A stretch of DNA of 64,000 nucleotides from VFMC01 sp050248155 (GCA_050248155.1 JBFWSW010000015.1:1-64000), one strand, 5' to 3'. Shown: positions 27,304 through 36,413, counted from the stretch's first letter. Notes: generated by a model from the letters alone, not told the origin. Made by a program: numbers and translations.

Positions 27304-29370
27304 TCATTGCAGCAGGGCGTGGTCGATGACCACGCCGCGGCCTTCGCAGTTGGGGCACTGGTCGGCGAAGTTGGTGAGCAGGCCCTCACCGATGCGCTTG
27401 CGGGTCATCTCGACCAGTCCGAGCTCGCTGATGTCGAACACCTGCGTGCGGGTCTTGTCGCGGGCGAGCGCGGCGCGGAACGCCTCGACGACCTTCTTGC
27501 GGTTCTCGCGGATCTCCATGTCGATGAAGTCGATCACGACGATGCCGCCGATGTCGCGCAGACGGAGCTGCTTGGCGACCTCTTCGGCGGCCTCGAGGTT
27601 GTTGCGGAAGACCGTCTCCTCGAGGTTCGTGGTGCCGACGTTCTTGCCGGTGTTCACGTCGATGACGGTGAGCGCCTCGGTGTGCTCGATGATGAGCGAG
27701 CCGCCGCTCGGCAGCCACACCTTGCGATCGAGCGCCTTGTGCAACTGCTCGTGGATGTGCTGGCGCTCGAACAGCGGGAGGCCGTCGACGTCGGCGTCGT
27801 GGTACTCGATGCGATCGGCGAGCTCGGGGTTGAACGCACCCACGTACTCCTTGACGTCCTCGTACAGCCGGCGGTCGTCGATGACGACGCCGCGGTACTC
27901 GGCGTTGAACTCCTCGCGGATGACGCGCACGGCGAGCTCGGGCTCGCGGTACAGGAGCGTCGGGCTGTTCGCCCGCTTGGCCTTGGTCTCGATCGCGTTC
28001 CACTGATCGAGCAGCCGCGTCATGTCGGCGCGCAGCTCGTGCTCGGTGGCGTTCTCGGCGGCCGTGCGGACGATGAGGCCGTGCTCGGCGGGCTTGACCC
28101 GGTCGAGGATGGAGCGAAGGCGCTTGCGCACGTCGTCGGGGAGGCGCTTGGAGATGCCGTAGGTCTTGGAGTTCGGGATGAGGACGACAAACCGGCCGGG
28201 CAGCGACACCTCCTGGGTGAGGCGCGCGCCCTTGGCCCCGATCGGGTTCTTGGTCACCTGGCAGATGATGAGCTGCTTGGCACGCAGCATCTGCTCGATG
28301 CGCAGGTTGTTGCCCTTCTCGACGATGTCCTCGGCGTCGTACTGGACGTCGCCGCGGTACAGGACCGCGTTCTTCGGGGTGCCGATGTCGACGAAGGCCG
28401 CCTCCATGCCGGGCAGCACGTTCTGCACCTTGCCGAGGTAGATGTTGCCGTGGATCTGGCTGATGTCGTCGGCCGGACGGCTGACGTAGTGCTCGATGAG
28501 GTTCCGTCCTTCGAGGACGGCGACCTGGGTGAGGCCGGGCCGCACCTGGACGCTCATGAGGTAGCGGCCGACCGGCCGGCCGTTGCGCTCGCGACCCTTG
28601 CGCTTCTCGAGCACGTCGGGATCGACCGTCGTGCCACCGGCACGAGGCACGGTCGACTGCACCGCACCGCCCGAGCGGCCCCCACGGCGGCGCTTCTTGC
28701 CGGCGGGGCGAGCGTCGTCGCCGTCCTGCCCGGCCAGATCGTCGGCCGACGTGCTCGGCGCCGGCTGGGCAGCCCGGCCGGGTCCCTTCCCGCCGCGCTG
28801 GCCCCCGCCGCGGGCCGGCTGTCGCCCCCCGCCGCGGGCGGGAGGTGGCGTGGCGGGCGACGGCGGCGCTGGGCGGGTGTCGCCGATCTGCGGCTTGCGG
28901 ACGAGCGCGCGCTCGGCGGCTTCACCGGTGGCGCGACCCTCACCGAGTCGCTCGGGCATCTCGGGCAGCTGCTCACCGTTCACCCGGACGGGCGGACGAA
29001 CCTGCTCCACGCCCGTGGAGGAACCGTCGGCCTCCCCATCGACCTCGGCCGCCTCGTCGTCGGTCGAGCCGTCGTCGGAGGCAGCGCTGGCGCCGGACGG
29101 CCGCTTGCGGCCCTTCCCTCCGCGCGACCCGCGGCGACGCTTCTTGTTCGCAGCGGACCGCGCCGCAGCCGTCTCCCCGGTTGCCGCGTCGTCGTGCTCG
29201 CTCTCGGTGCCCTCGGCACCATCGGGGTGCGCGGCAGGCTCGCCGGGCACCGGTTGTGCGTCGGCGATCGCCGCGCCTGCGCCTCGGTCGCTGCGACCCT
29301 CGGGGCTGGGCCGGCGCGCGCCACCGGCCGGCTGCGGATCTCCCGCAGCCTCGAACGGTGTCTCCTCCAT
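27304..29370 (-). CDS. rne: Ribonuclease E/G
   Basis: A 688-residue endoribonuclease that starts mRNA decay and processes stable RNAs. About 270 N-terminal residues are low-complexity and disordered, alternating acidic (SEHDDAATGETAAA) and Arg/Gly/Lys-rich patches (NKKRRRGSRGGKGRKR, RGGGRQPARGGGQRGG) likely to bind RNA or partners. The catalytic part follows, with an S1 domain (GNIYLGKVQNVLPGMEAAF), metal-binding VIDVNTGKN and VVIDFIDME, and the zinc-link CPNCEGRG close to the C-terminus. Disorder at the N- rather than C-terminus is typical of actinobacteria. ATG 29370 follows AAGGGA. Confidence 0.92.
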   Translation of the reverse strand: MEETPFEAAGDPQPAGGARRPSPEGRSDRGAGAAIADAQPVPGEPAAHPDGAEGTESEHDDAATGETAAARSAANKKRRRGSRGGKGRKRPSGASAASDDGSTDDEAAEVDGEADGSSTGVEQVRPPVRVNGEQLPEMPERLGEGRATGEAAERALVRKPQIGDTRPAPPSPATPPPARGGGRQPARGGGQRGGKGPGRAAQPAPSTSADDLAGQDGDDARPAGKKRRRGGRSGGAVQSTVPRAGGTTVDPDVLEKRKGRERNGRPVGRYLMSVQVRPGLTQVAVLEGRNLIEHYVSRPADDISQIHGNIYLGKVQNVLPGMEAAFVDIGTPKNAVLYRGDVQYDAEDIVEKGNNLRIEQMLRAKQLIICQVTKNPIGAKGARLTQEVSLPGRFVVLIPNSKTYGISKRLPDDVRKRLRSILDRVKPAEHGLIVRTAAENATEHELRADMTRLLDQWNAIETKAKRANSPTLLYREPELAVRVIREEFNAEYRGVVIDDRRLYEDVKEYVGAFNPELADRIEYHDADVDGLPLFERQHIHEQLHKALDRKVWLPSGGSLIIEHTEALTVIDVNTGKNVGTTNLEETVFRNNLEAAEEVAKQLRLRDIGGIVVIDFIDMEIRENRKKVVEAFRAALARDKTRTQVFDISELGLVEMTRKRIGEGLLTNFADQCPNCEGRGVVIDHALLQ

Positions 29371-29600
29371 GAACGGAATCCCTTCTGCCAGGCTCCCGCT
29401 GCGACGGGTGGGCCCAGCGACGAACGGTCGGGCGCAACGCGGCTGCCGCCCGTTCGTCGTGTTCGATCGATTGGCTCCACCGCTCTGGCGGTCCGCCGCG
29501 GCAGCCGGTGGAGGTGGGGAACTGCTCCCCGAATCGGCCACCCGACCCGAGACCCCCGTGTCGGTGGGTGGTCGCCGTGCCGGTGCTTCCCGAAAGTCTA
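29371..29600 (-). promoter_or_regulatory. Long structured 5' leader of the RNase E/G gene, with promoter
   Basis: This is part of the only stretch above 300 bases without a gene (29371-29677). A minus-strand -10 box TAGACT lies at 29595-29600, predicting a leader of roughly 215 bases. It contains three clear stem-loops: arms CGACGAACGG (29418-29427) and CCGTTCGTCG (29450-29459); CTCCACCG (29475-29482) and CGGTGGAG (29506-29513); and GGGGA (29516-29520) with TCCCC (29526-29530). RNase E autoregulates through its leader in E. coli, so a feedback role is plausible. Between 29601 and 29677 I see nothing distinct. Confidence 0.55.
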
Positions 29601-29677
29601 CCGGCAGTTCATCGTCTGGACGGGCACCGTCGGCCACGCCCAGCGTGACCTCGACTGCAGCACGTGGTGAGCGGCCG

Positions 29678-30841
29678 TCAGCGATACCGGCGCATGTGCA
29701 CGTTCTGGACGAGACCGAGGAGCGCGAAGTACGTGAGCAGGCTCGATCCACCGTAGGAGATGAACGGCATGGGCAGCCCGGTGACCGGCATGATGCCGAT
29801 CGTCATCGCCACGTTCTGAAAGACCTGCCAGAGGATCATCGTGAACACCCCGGCGCACAGGTAGGTCCCGAGCATGTCCTTCGAGAGGTGGGCGATGCGC
29901 CAGATGCGCAGCAGCATGAGGGCGAACAGGCCGAGCACCACACCGCACCCGACCAGGCCGAACTGCTCGCCGATGGCCGAGAACGGGAAGTCGGCCCACT
30001 GCACCGGGATGTCGTTCTTGGCGTTGGTGAGCGGCCCTTGCAACCAGCCCTTGCCGGTGAGGCCACCGGTCGCGATCGCGCGGATGGCGTTCTTCGGCTG
30101 GTAGGCGAGGTCCTTCAGCGCCGGGTCGGCCGTGTCCTGGTTGAAGAAGACGCGGATGCGCCCGATCTGGTACGTGCTGATGATGCCGCTGACCAGGGCC
30201 GCGATGACGGTCGCGATGGTCATCACGCTGATGAGCAGGATGTACTTCGGCTTCGCGCCGGCGACGAGCAGCACCCCCATCGCCATCGCCGCGAGCACGG
30301 TCGAGGTGCCGAGGTCGGGTTGGACGATGATCAGCGCGGACGGGACACCGACCATGATCAGCCCGCCCAGGAAGCGCGGGTACGACACCTCGTCGCTGCG
30401 ATCCTCCGACAGGTACGCGGCGAGCGCCAGCAGTACCGTCGCCTTGGCGAACTCGGCCGGCTGCAGCTTGAGCGGCCCGAGGTCGAAGCTGAGCCGCGCG
30501 CCGCCGCTGACGGTGCCGGCGACGTTCACCAGCACGAGCAGCATGATCGTGACGCCGTAGAAGAAGCGGGCTCGCTCGCGCAACGCCTCGTAGTCGATCG
30601 CCATGACGACGACCATCCCGATGACGGCGCCGATGAGGAACACCACCTGGCGGGTGACGAACTGGAACGGGTCGGGCTGCTTGGTGCGCGAGGCGGAGTA
30701 GATGACGAAGCAACCGATGGTGGCGAGCGCTGCCTGCAGCAGCACGAGCACCCAGTCGATGTTGCGGCCCGGATCGCTCGGGCTCGACTTGATGTTGCCG
30801 AGCCCGGAGTCTGGCCGGCGCTGGCGGAACGCGAGTGCCAC
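29678..30841 (-). CDS. rodA: Rod-shape SEDS peptidoglycan polymerase RodA
   Basis: A 387-residue SEDS-family glycosyltransferase with about ten membrane helices that polymerises lipid II in the elongasome together with PBP2. Family blocks include KLQPAEFAKATVLLALAAYL, VQPDLGTSTVL, the extracellular loop Trp/Asp region VQWADFPFSAIGEQFG and the C-terminal VTGLPMPFISYGGSSLL. Preceded directly by the PBP2 gene, which supports RodA over FtsW. GTG start at 30841. Last gene of the mre operon. Confidence 0.94.
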   Translation of the reverse strand: MALAFRQRRPDSGLGNIKSSPSDPGRNIDWVLVLLQAALATIGCFVIYSASRTKQPDPFQFVTRQVVFLIGAVIGMVVVMAIDYEALRERARFFYGVTIMLLVLVNVAGTVSGGARLSFDLGPLKLQPAEFAKATVLLALAAYLSEDRSDEVSYPRFLGGLIMVGVPSALIIVQPDLGTSTVLAAMAMGVLLVAGAKPKYILLISVMTIATVIAALVSGIISTYQIGRIRVFFNQDTADPALKDLAYQPKNAIRAIATGGLTGKGWLQGPLTNAKNDIPVQWADFPFSAIGEQFGLVGCGVVLGLFALMLLRIWRIAHLSKDMLGTYLCAGVFTMILWQVFQNVAMTIGIMPVTGLPMPFISYGGSSLLTYFALLGLVQNVHMRRYR

Positions 30842-30847
30842 AGCCGG

Positions 30848-33124
30848 TTACTCGCGCACCGAGCCGTCGTAGCCCCCGAGGCACGACGTGTCGCGCAGCT
30901 CCTTCGGCGGCGCGGGGTACGGCGAGTTGACGTCGAGCGGGTCGCTCGGCAGGACGGGATCGAGGCCCCCCGGTGTCTTGCCGGCCAGCGCGGTGAACAT
31001 GCACTTCACGACCGGCGCGGCGGCCTTCGAGCCGTAGCCGGCCTTCTCGAGGTAGGCGACCACCGTGTACGGCTTGTTCTTGGTCTCGTCGGTGCTGAAC
31101 CCGGCGAAGACCGACGAGTCGTTCCACGGATACTGCCCGGCGCCCTGGGCCGTGCCCGTCTTGCCCGCGAGGGGCAGTGCGGTGTGCGGGTAGTCACGGA
31201 ACACGCTCTCGCCCGTCGTCGAGCGGTACCGCTCCTCCGGGTAGTACACGCCGCAGCGCTCGTCGCGCTCGACGTCGTTCCCGCAGATCACGCGCTTCAG
31301 GCCGGCGAGGATCGGCAGGTACTTGTCGGGCGGCATCTCGAGTTGGTTGACGATCTCGGGATTGGCGAACGACTCGACCACCTTGGCGGCGTCGAGGTCG
31401 GCGAAGCCGGGCGCGCCCTCGAGGTCGGGGGTGAGCGGCTCGAAGATGTTCTTCACGAGGTGGGGTCGCATGACGAAGCCACCGTTCGCGATCGCCGCGT
31501 AGGCACGCGCGAGCTGCAGGGGTGTGCTCGCGAACAGGCCCTGCCCGATCGCCACCTGCACGAGGTCGCCGGTCACGAGGCGCGGCGCCTCACCCTTGGC
31601 CAGGACGCCCAGCTCGACGAGGTTGGCCTTCACCGCGTCGTCGGGGATGCGGCCGTCCCACTCGTAGGGCAGGTCGATGCCGGTGTCGGCACCGAAGCCG
31701 AACAGCTCGAGGTCGCTCTTCAGCTCGTTGCGGCGGCCCTCGAGATTGTAGAACTGCTCGCCCAGCCGGTAGAAGAACGCGTCCGAGCTCACGGCCAGCG
31801 CGTCCTCGAGCTGGATCGGTCCGTACTGGCTGGGCCGACCGTACGGGTCGTTGGCGTTCTTGAACTCGCAGCGCACGCCGCTCGCGCAGATCTCCTTGTC
31901 GATCGACAGCTTCCAGGTGCCCTGGTCCATGAACACGTCGTCGGCCTTGATGAGGCCGCTGTGCATGGCCGACCAGGCGACGAACGGCTTCATCGTCGAG
32001 CCGATGTTGTAGCGGCCCTGCACCGCGCGGTTGACGAGGATGGACAGGTCGGGGTCGTCGGTCTGCGGGAAGAGCTGGTCGAACTTCTCCTTGCTGATGC
32101 CGGCGTTGAACCAGCGGTTGTCGAAGGTCGGGTAGCTGGCCATCGCGAGGACCTGGCCGTTCATGTGGTTGAGCACCACCACCGAGCCCGCCGGTGCCTT
32201 GTACTGGATCCACTCCTGGTCGCCGTACTCCTCCGAGCTCGAGTACACCCGCTCCTCGTTGTTCTTCTTCGGGTCGAGGGGGTTGTGCGCGGCGAGGTCG
32301 GCGCACTGGCACTCCTCACGATCGGTCGGCAGGTCGCGGCGCTTCTTCAACTGGGTCTCGAGCGCCTCCTCCGCGTACTGCTGCAGGTCGAGGTCGATGG
32401 TGAGCTGGATGTCCTGCCCCGCAACGGGCGGCTCGGACTCGAGCAGCCGCACCGTGTTGCCGGCGGCGTCGATCTCCCACACCTGCTTGCCCCACTTGCC
32501 GTGGAGCACGTCCTCCATGCTCGACTCGACGCCGAACTGCCCGACGCGCTCGTTGCGGTTGTAGCCGAGCCGCAGGTACTTCTCGAGGTTCGTCGACGTG
32601 ATCGAGCCCATGTAGCCGATGACGTGGCTGGCCAGCGGTGCGTACGGGTACACCCGCTTCCACTGCTCGGTGACATCGACACCCGGATAGTCAGATGCCC
32701 GCTCGAGCAGGTACTCGACCGACGATTCGGTGACGTCTTCGACCAGCGGGAACGGCAGCAGGGGGTCGAAAACCTTCGCCCCGTCGGCGTAGCGCTGCTG
32801 CAGGTCGACGATCGGAACGTGGACGACGCCGGAGATCTTCTTGAACAAGTCGTCGCGCTTCTTCGTGCTGCGCAGCTGGGACCACTCGACCGTCACCGTG
32901 AGGACGCGCTGGTTGTCGGCGACGATGCGCCCGTCGGCGTCGAAGATGCGACCCCGCTCGGGGGGCAGGTAGACAGTGCGCTGCTTGGCGGCATCCACCG
33001 ACTGCTGGTACTCCTCGGCCTGCACGCCCTGCAGGAACCACAGCCGCGTGCCGAGCGCACCGACCAGGACGAGCCCGACCATCGCGAGCATGCCGAGACG
33101 GCTGCTCCGACGGTCAACGGCCAT
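30848..33124 (-). CDS. mrdA: Penicillin-binding protein 2 (elongasome transpeptidase)
   Basis: A 758-residue class B PBP with one N-terminal membrane helix (MLAMVGLVLVGALGTRLWFL), a dimerisation/pedestal region (PPERGRIFDADGRIVADN) and a transpeptidase domain. Catalytic motifs: SxxK in GSTMKPF, SSD in AVSSDAFFY at the SxN position, and KTG in AGKTGTAQG. It is longer than E. coli PBP2 (about 630 residues), with acidic and Cys-containing inserts (REECQCADLAAHNPLDPKKN, ICGNDVERDERCGVYY) that may form extracytoplasmic disulfides. It cross-links wall polymerised by RodA, whose gene follows after six bases. Confidence 0.94.
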   Translation of the reverse strand: MAVDRRSSRLGMLAMVGLVLVGALGTRLWFLQGVQAEEYQQSVDAAKQRTVYLPPERGRIFDADGRIVADNQRVLTVTVEWSQLRSTKKRDDLFKKISGVVHVPIVDLQQRYADGAKVFDPLLPFPLVEDVTESSVEYLLERASDYPGVDVTEQWKRVYPYAPLASHVIGYMGSITSTNLEKYLRLGYNRNERVGQFGVESSMEDVLHGKWGKQVWEIDAAGNTVRLLESEPPVAGQDIQLTIDLDLQQYAEEALETQLKKRRDLPTDREECQCADLAAHNPLDPKKNNEERVYSSSEEYGDQEWIQYKAPAGSVVVLNHMNGQVLAMASYPTFDNRWFNAGISKEKFDQLFPQTDDPDLSILVNRAVQGRYNIGSTMKPFVAWSAMHSGLIKADDVFMDQGTWKLSIDKEICASGVRCEFKNANDPYGRPSQYGPIQLEDALAVSSDAFFYRLGEQFYNLEGRRNELKSDLELFGFGADTGIDLPYEWDGRIPDDAVKANLVELGVLAKGEAPRLVTGDLVQVAIGQGLFASTPLQLARAYAAIANGGFVMRPHLVKNIFEPLTPDLEGAPGFADLDAAKVVESFANPEIVNQLEMPPDKYLPILAGLKRVICGNDVERDERCGVYYPEERYRSTTGESVFRDYPHTALPLAGKTGTAQGAGQYPWNDSSVFAGFSTDETKNKPYTVVAYLEKAGYGSKAAAPVVKCMFTALAGKTPGGLDPVLPSDPLDVNSPYPAPPKELRDTSCLGGYDGSVRE

Positions 33125-33169
33125 CGTGACAGTCTGGCAAACGAGTGCGGCGCGACGGGCGCGCCCGGC

Positions 33170-33694
33170 TCATTCGTGGATCGCCTTCCACTTGGGCCGC
33201 TTGACCCGCATGCACCACCGACCGAGGGGCACGAACACGGGGCTGAGGACCAGCGCGAAGGCAGCCACGATGGGCACCACGGTGAACAGGCGAGACGTGA
33301 ACAGGCCGTCCTGGCCGATGAGCGTGTAACCGGCAGGCACCGCCGTCTCGCCCGCCGCTGCGCCGATGGTGGTGAAGATGGCTGCGAGCCACCACTGCGG
33401 CGTGGGCGTGATCGTGACCACGTAGCCCGACACGAACCCGGCGAGCGAGTACACCAGGGCGATCAGGCCGAGTGGGCTGCCCGTCGCGAGGTCGTACATC
33501 AGGCCGAGCGTGAAGCCCGCCACCGCTCCACGCTCGGGCCCCGCGCCAGCGCCGGTCGCCGCGGCGAGGGCCAGGACGATCTGCAACACGACGCCGTGCA
33601 CGCGGATCTCGGTGAGCAGCGTCCGCTGCAGCGCCAGCACGCAGAGTCCCACCGGGAACAGACGGACGAGCGGGCCCGTGAGGAACGCACGCAC
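33170..33694 (-). CDS. mreD: Rod-shape determining protein MreD
   Basis: A 174-residue membrane protein with about five helices (GAVAGFTLGLMYDLATGSPL, LGLIALVYSLAGFVSGYVV). MreD links MreC to the elongasome membrane machinery. MreD sequences are poorly conserved; the position between mreC and mrdA is the strongest evidence, and GFxxGLxxDLxxGxPLG is the expected core. GTG start three bases after the mreC stop. Confidence 0.88.
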   Translation of the reverse strand: MRAFLTGPLVRLFPVGLCVLALQRTLLTEIRVHGVVLQIVLALAAATGAGAGPERGAVAGFTLGLMYDLATGSPLGLIALVYSLAGFVSGYVVTITPTPQWWLAAIFTTIGAAAGETAVPAGYTLIGQDGLFTSRLFTVVPIVAAFALVLSPVFVPLGRWCMRVKRPKWKAIHE

Positions 33695-33697
33695 GCG

Positions 33698-34744
33698 CTA
33701 GACGCCGCTCAGGTTGGGCACGTAGCGCAGCACCCGCACGAAGCTCAAGTTGGTGAGATCGCCTGCCGAGAGCTCGACCTCGACCAGCGGCGCACTCGAC
33801 CCGCTCTGCGTCCGTACCGAGCGCACGGTACCGACGGGGATGCCGGGCGGAGCCACCGACGTCGCGCCGCCGGCGGTCTGCACTGCCGAGCCGACGTCGA
33901 CGCCGTCGACCAGGTCGACGATCGGCAGCTGATCGGCACCCTGGCCGCGCAGCGCGCCCGTCTCGCGCAGCACCTCGACGGTCGTGGTGTCGGTGCCGGG
34001 CTCGGAGACGGGCGCAAGGGTGGTGGTGGGGCCGGGAACGGGTGCGAGCGGATCGACCGAGGGGCTGAGCGTCGTGGTCGTCTCGCCCGGTGGCAACGTG
34101 GTCGTCGTTGTTGACGTCGTGCTCGACACGTCGACGCCTTGCTCGGTCGGCCGGTTCGGCCTCGTGGGCAGGCGCGAGGGCTCGGACTCGCTGAGGATCT
34201 TGACCGTGATCGCGAACTCCGGGTCGATCGCCAGCAGCACGAGGGCACGGTTGGGGAAGACCTCGCTGATCGTGCCGACCAGCCCACCGCCGTTCACCAC
34301 CGGCATACCGGCCTGGATGCCGTCGTTGCTGCCCTTGTCGATCTGGATGTTGTACTGGAAGTTGCTCGACCGGCCACCGATGACCCGGGCCGTCGTCGAC
34401 GGGTAGCTGCTCGTGCCGAGCAACTGGTTGAGCGCGAGCAGGTCCTGGTACTCGAGCACCGACGCGCGTTGCTGGATCTCGAGTCCCCGCTGGTTCTCGA
34501 TCTCCGCCCGCAGTGCCTCGTTCTCGCGGACGAGATCGTCATACTTGGAGATGCCGCGCCAGGCGTTGATGACCGGTCGAGAGATCGTGCGCGACGCCGT
34601 GTCGAACGGCTCGAGGATGAGCGAGAACACGCTGCGGCTGCGATCGATGACCGTGTTGCCACGTTGATCGAGGGTGACGAGCAGGATGCAGGTGAGGATG
34701 AGCAGGACGATCACGCGTCGCCGCCCCATCGAGTAGAGGGCCAT
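33698..34744 (-). CDS. mreC: Rod-shape determining protein MreC
   Basis: A 348-residue bitopic protein: membrane helix (VIVLLILTCILLVTL), coiled coil (DDLVRENEALRAEIENQR), and the beta-barrel domain (QYNIQIDKGSNDGIQAGMPV, NGGGLVGTISEVFPN). Between residues of about 190 and 257 the barrel is interrupted by a Thr/Ser/Pro-rich low-complexity insert (STTSTTTTTLPPGETTTTLS) absent from ordinary MreC. The last part (GIPVGTVRSVRTQ, VRVLRYVP) returns to family sequence. MreC scaffolds PBP2 outside the membrane. ATG 34744 and ATG 34729 are both possible starts. Confidence 0.9.
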   Translation of the reverse strand: MALYSMGRRRVIVLLILTCILLVTLDQRGNTVIDRSRSVFSLILEPFDTASRTISRPVINAWRGISKYDDLVRENEALRAEIENQRGLEIQQRASVLEYQDLLALNQLLGTSSYPSTTARVIGGRSSNFQYNIQIDKGSNDGIQAGMPVVNGGGLVGTISEVFPNRALVLLAIDPEFAITVKILSESEPSRLPTRPNRPTEQGVDVSSTTSTTTTTLPPGETTTTLSPSVDPLAPVPGPTTTLAPVSEPGTDTTTVEVLRETGALRGQGADQLPIVDLVDGVDVGSAVQTAGGATSVAPPGIPVGTVRSVRTQSGSSAPLVEVELSAGDLTNLSFVRVLRYVPNLSGV

Positions 34745-34756
34745 GGCCGGGGTGGG

Positions 34757-35791
34757 CTACTCGTCGCCGCCCAGCGACATCAGCCCCCGCATCGCGTCGA
34801 TGTTCTCGAGCGCCCGTCCCGAACCGATCACGACGCTGAACAGCGGGTCGCGAGCGATGCGAATGGGCATCCCGGTCTCGTGCGCGAGGCGCTGGTCGAG
34901 ACCCGCCAGCAGCGCGCCGCCGCCGGTGATGGTGATGCCCTGTTCCATGATGTCGGCCGCCAGCTCGGGCGGCGTCTTGTCGAGCGTGGTCTTGACCGCG
35001 TCGACGATCGCCGCGACCGGCTCGGACAGCGCCTCGCGCACCTGCTCGGTGGTGAGCGGGATGGTGCGCGGCAGGCCACTGATCATGTCGCGGCCGCGGA
35101 TGTCGGCGGTGAGCTCGTCGTCGAGCGGCCAGGCCGACCCCATGTGCATCTTGATCTCTTCGGCCGTGCGGTCGCCGATCGCGAGCGAGAACTCCTTCTT
35201 CACGAACTGCATCACCGCGTCGTCGAGCTCGTCGCCCGCGACCCGCACCGACTGTGCGGTGACGATGCCGCCGAGCGAGATGACGGCGACCTCGGTGGTG
35301 CCACCGCCGATGTCGACGATCATGTTGCCGCTCGGTTCGTGCACCGGCAGATCGGCACCGATGGCGGCTGCCATCGGCTCTTCGATGATGTGCACGGGCT
35401 TGCGCGCACCCGCGTACTCGGCGGCGTCCTGCACGGCGCGCTGCTCGACGCCGGTGATGCCCGACGGGACGCAGATGACCATGCGCGGCTTGCTCCACCG
35501 GCTGGCGTGCACCTTCTGGATGAAGAAGCGGAGCATCTTCTCGCAGACCTCGAAGTCGGCGATGACGCCGTCCTTCAACGGGCGGATGGTCTTGATGCGG
35601 CCGGGCGTGCGACCCATCATGCGCTTGGCCTCGATGCCGACGGCGACGGGGCGCCCGTCGGTGATGTCGATGGCGACGACCGACGGCTCGTTCAGGACCA
35701 CACCCTGGCCGCGCGCGTAGATGAGGGTGTTGGCGGTGCCGAGATCGATGGCGAGGTCACGCCCGATTGCCAGCGGATTGGTTCGCGCCAT
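34757..35791 (-). CDS. mreB: Rod-shape determining actin homologue MreB
   Basis: A 344-residue actin-like ATPase that organises lateral wall synthesis. Phosphate 1 (IDLGTANTLIYARGQGVVLN), VGIEAKRMMGRTPG, phosphate 2 (MIVDIGGGTTEVAVISLGGI) and adenosine (ITGGGALLAGLDQRL) motifs are present. It heads mreBCD-mrdA-rodA, implying rod-like growth. ATG 35791 follows GGAG; a minus-strand TACACT at 35864-35869 is the probable -10 box of the operon. Confidence 0.96.
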   Translation of the reverse strand: MARTNPLAIGRDLAIDLGTANTLIYARGQGVVLNEPSVVAIDITDGRPVAVGIEAKRMMGRTPGRIKTIRPLKDGVIADFEVCEKMLRFFIQKVHASRWSKPRMVICVPSGITGVEQRAVQDAAEYAGARKPVHIIEEPMAAAIGADLPVHEPSGNMIVDIGGGTTEVAVISLGGIVTAQSVRVAGDELDDAVMQFVKKEFSLAIGDRTAEEIKMHMGSAWPLDDELTADIRGRDMISGLPRTIPLTTEQVREALSEPVAAIVDAVKTTLDKTPPELAADIMEQGITITGGGALLAGLDQRLAHETGMPIRIARDPLFSVVIGSGRALENIDAMRGLMSLGGDE

Positions 35792-35863
35792 GGATCTCCG
35801 GCCTCCTCATCAGCCACAGCGAACACATCGCGCTGGTTGGCAGCAGCCGCGACGTGGCGCGTG

Positions 35864-35869
35864 AGTGTA
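35864..35869 (-). promoter_or_regulatory. Probable -10 box of the mreB operon
   Basis: On the minus strand TACACT lies about 70 bases upstream of mreB, after the end of ndk. It is the only TAnnnT match of this quality in the 112-base gap; the -35 is not obvious. Confidence 0.4.
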
Positions 35870-35903
35870 CCTGACGTCGTCGACGCAGGAACTTCAGGGC
35901 GGC

Positions 35904-36314
35904 TCAGAGCCCCGGGAAGAAGATCCCGATCTCTCGCTGGGCCGACTCGAGCGAGTCGCTGCCGTGCACGAGGTTCTCGGTGAACAGGATGCCGAGGTCG
36001 CCACGGATGGTGCCCGGTGCGGCGTTGCGTGGGTTGGTGGCGCCCATCATCGTGCGGACCACCTCCCAGGTGTTCTCGGGCCCCTCGACGACCATCGCCA
36101 CGACGGGGCCCCGGCTCATGAACGCGACCAGGTCGGCGTAGAAGCCCTTGCCGACGTGCTCTTCGTAGTGGCGGGCCAGCGTGTCGGCATCGAGCGTGCG
36201 CAGGTCCATCGCGACGATCGTGAGGTTCTTGGCCTCGAACCGGCTCACCACCTCGCCGATGAGCTTGCGTTCGACGGTGTCGGGCTTGAGCAGGACGAGG
36301 GTGCGATCGGACAT
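35904..36314 (-). CDS. ndk: Nucleoside diphosphate kinase
   Basis: A 136-residue NDK that balances NTP and dNTP pools. It starts RTLVLLKPDTVERKLIGEVV and contains the phospho-His region NLVHGSDSLESAQREI, with the active-site His in VHGSDS; GATNPRNAAPGTIRGD is also typical. A minus-strand TAGCCT lies eight bases before the ATG, so it may have its own promoter after the long hairpin that follows folC. Confidence 0.96.
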   Translation of the reverse strand: MSDRTLVLLKPDTVERKLIGEVVSRFEAKNLTIVAMDLRTLDADTLARHYEEHVGKGFYADLVAFMSRGPVVAMVVEGPENTWEVVRTMMGATNPRNAAPGTIRGDLGILFTENLVHGSDSLESAQREIGIFFPGL

Positions 36315-36352
36315 GGCCGGTGAGGCTACCGCCGACCCGCCCGGACGGCCCA

Positions 36353-36399
36353 GCGTCTGACCACTGCGGCCCCGCATCGGGGCGCCAGTGGTCAGACGC
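36353..36399. terminator. Long hairpin between folC and ndk
   Basis: Arms GCGTCTGACCACTG (36353-36366) and CAGTGGTCAGACGC (36386-36399) are perfectly complementary over 14 bases. Inside, GCCCCG and CGGGGC pair over six more around a CAT loop, separated by a 2x2 internal loop. No T-tract follows on the minus strand, so classical intrinsic termination is uncertain; an RNA-processing or partial termination role is possible. Confidence 0.55.
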
Positions 36400-36413
36400 G
36401 GGTGGGTGGGGAC

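Noticed and set aside
28583..34114. A plus-strand open frame of about 1,840 codons opposite rne, rodA, mrdA and mreCD
   Set aside because: Its translation is low-complexity and rich in Arg, Val, Leu, Asp and Glu, with no domain; it mirrors the third-position GC bias of five well-supported genes on the minus strand.
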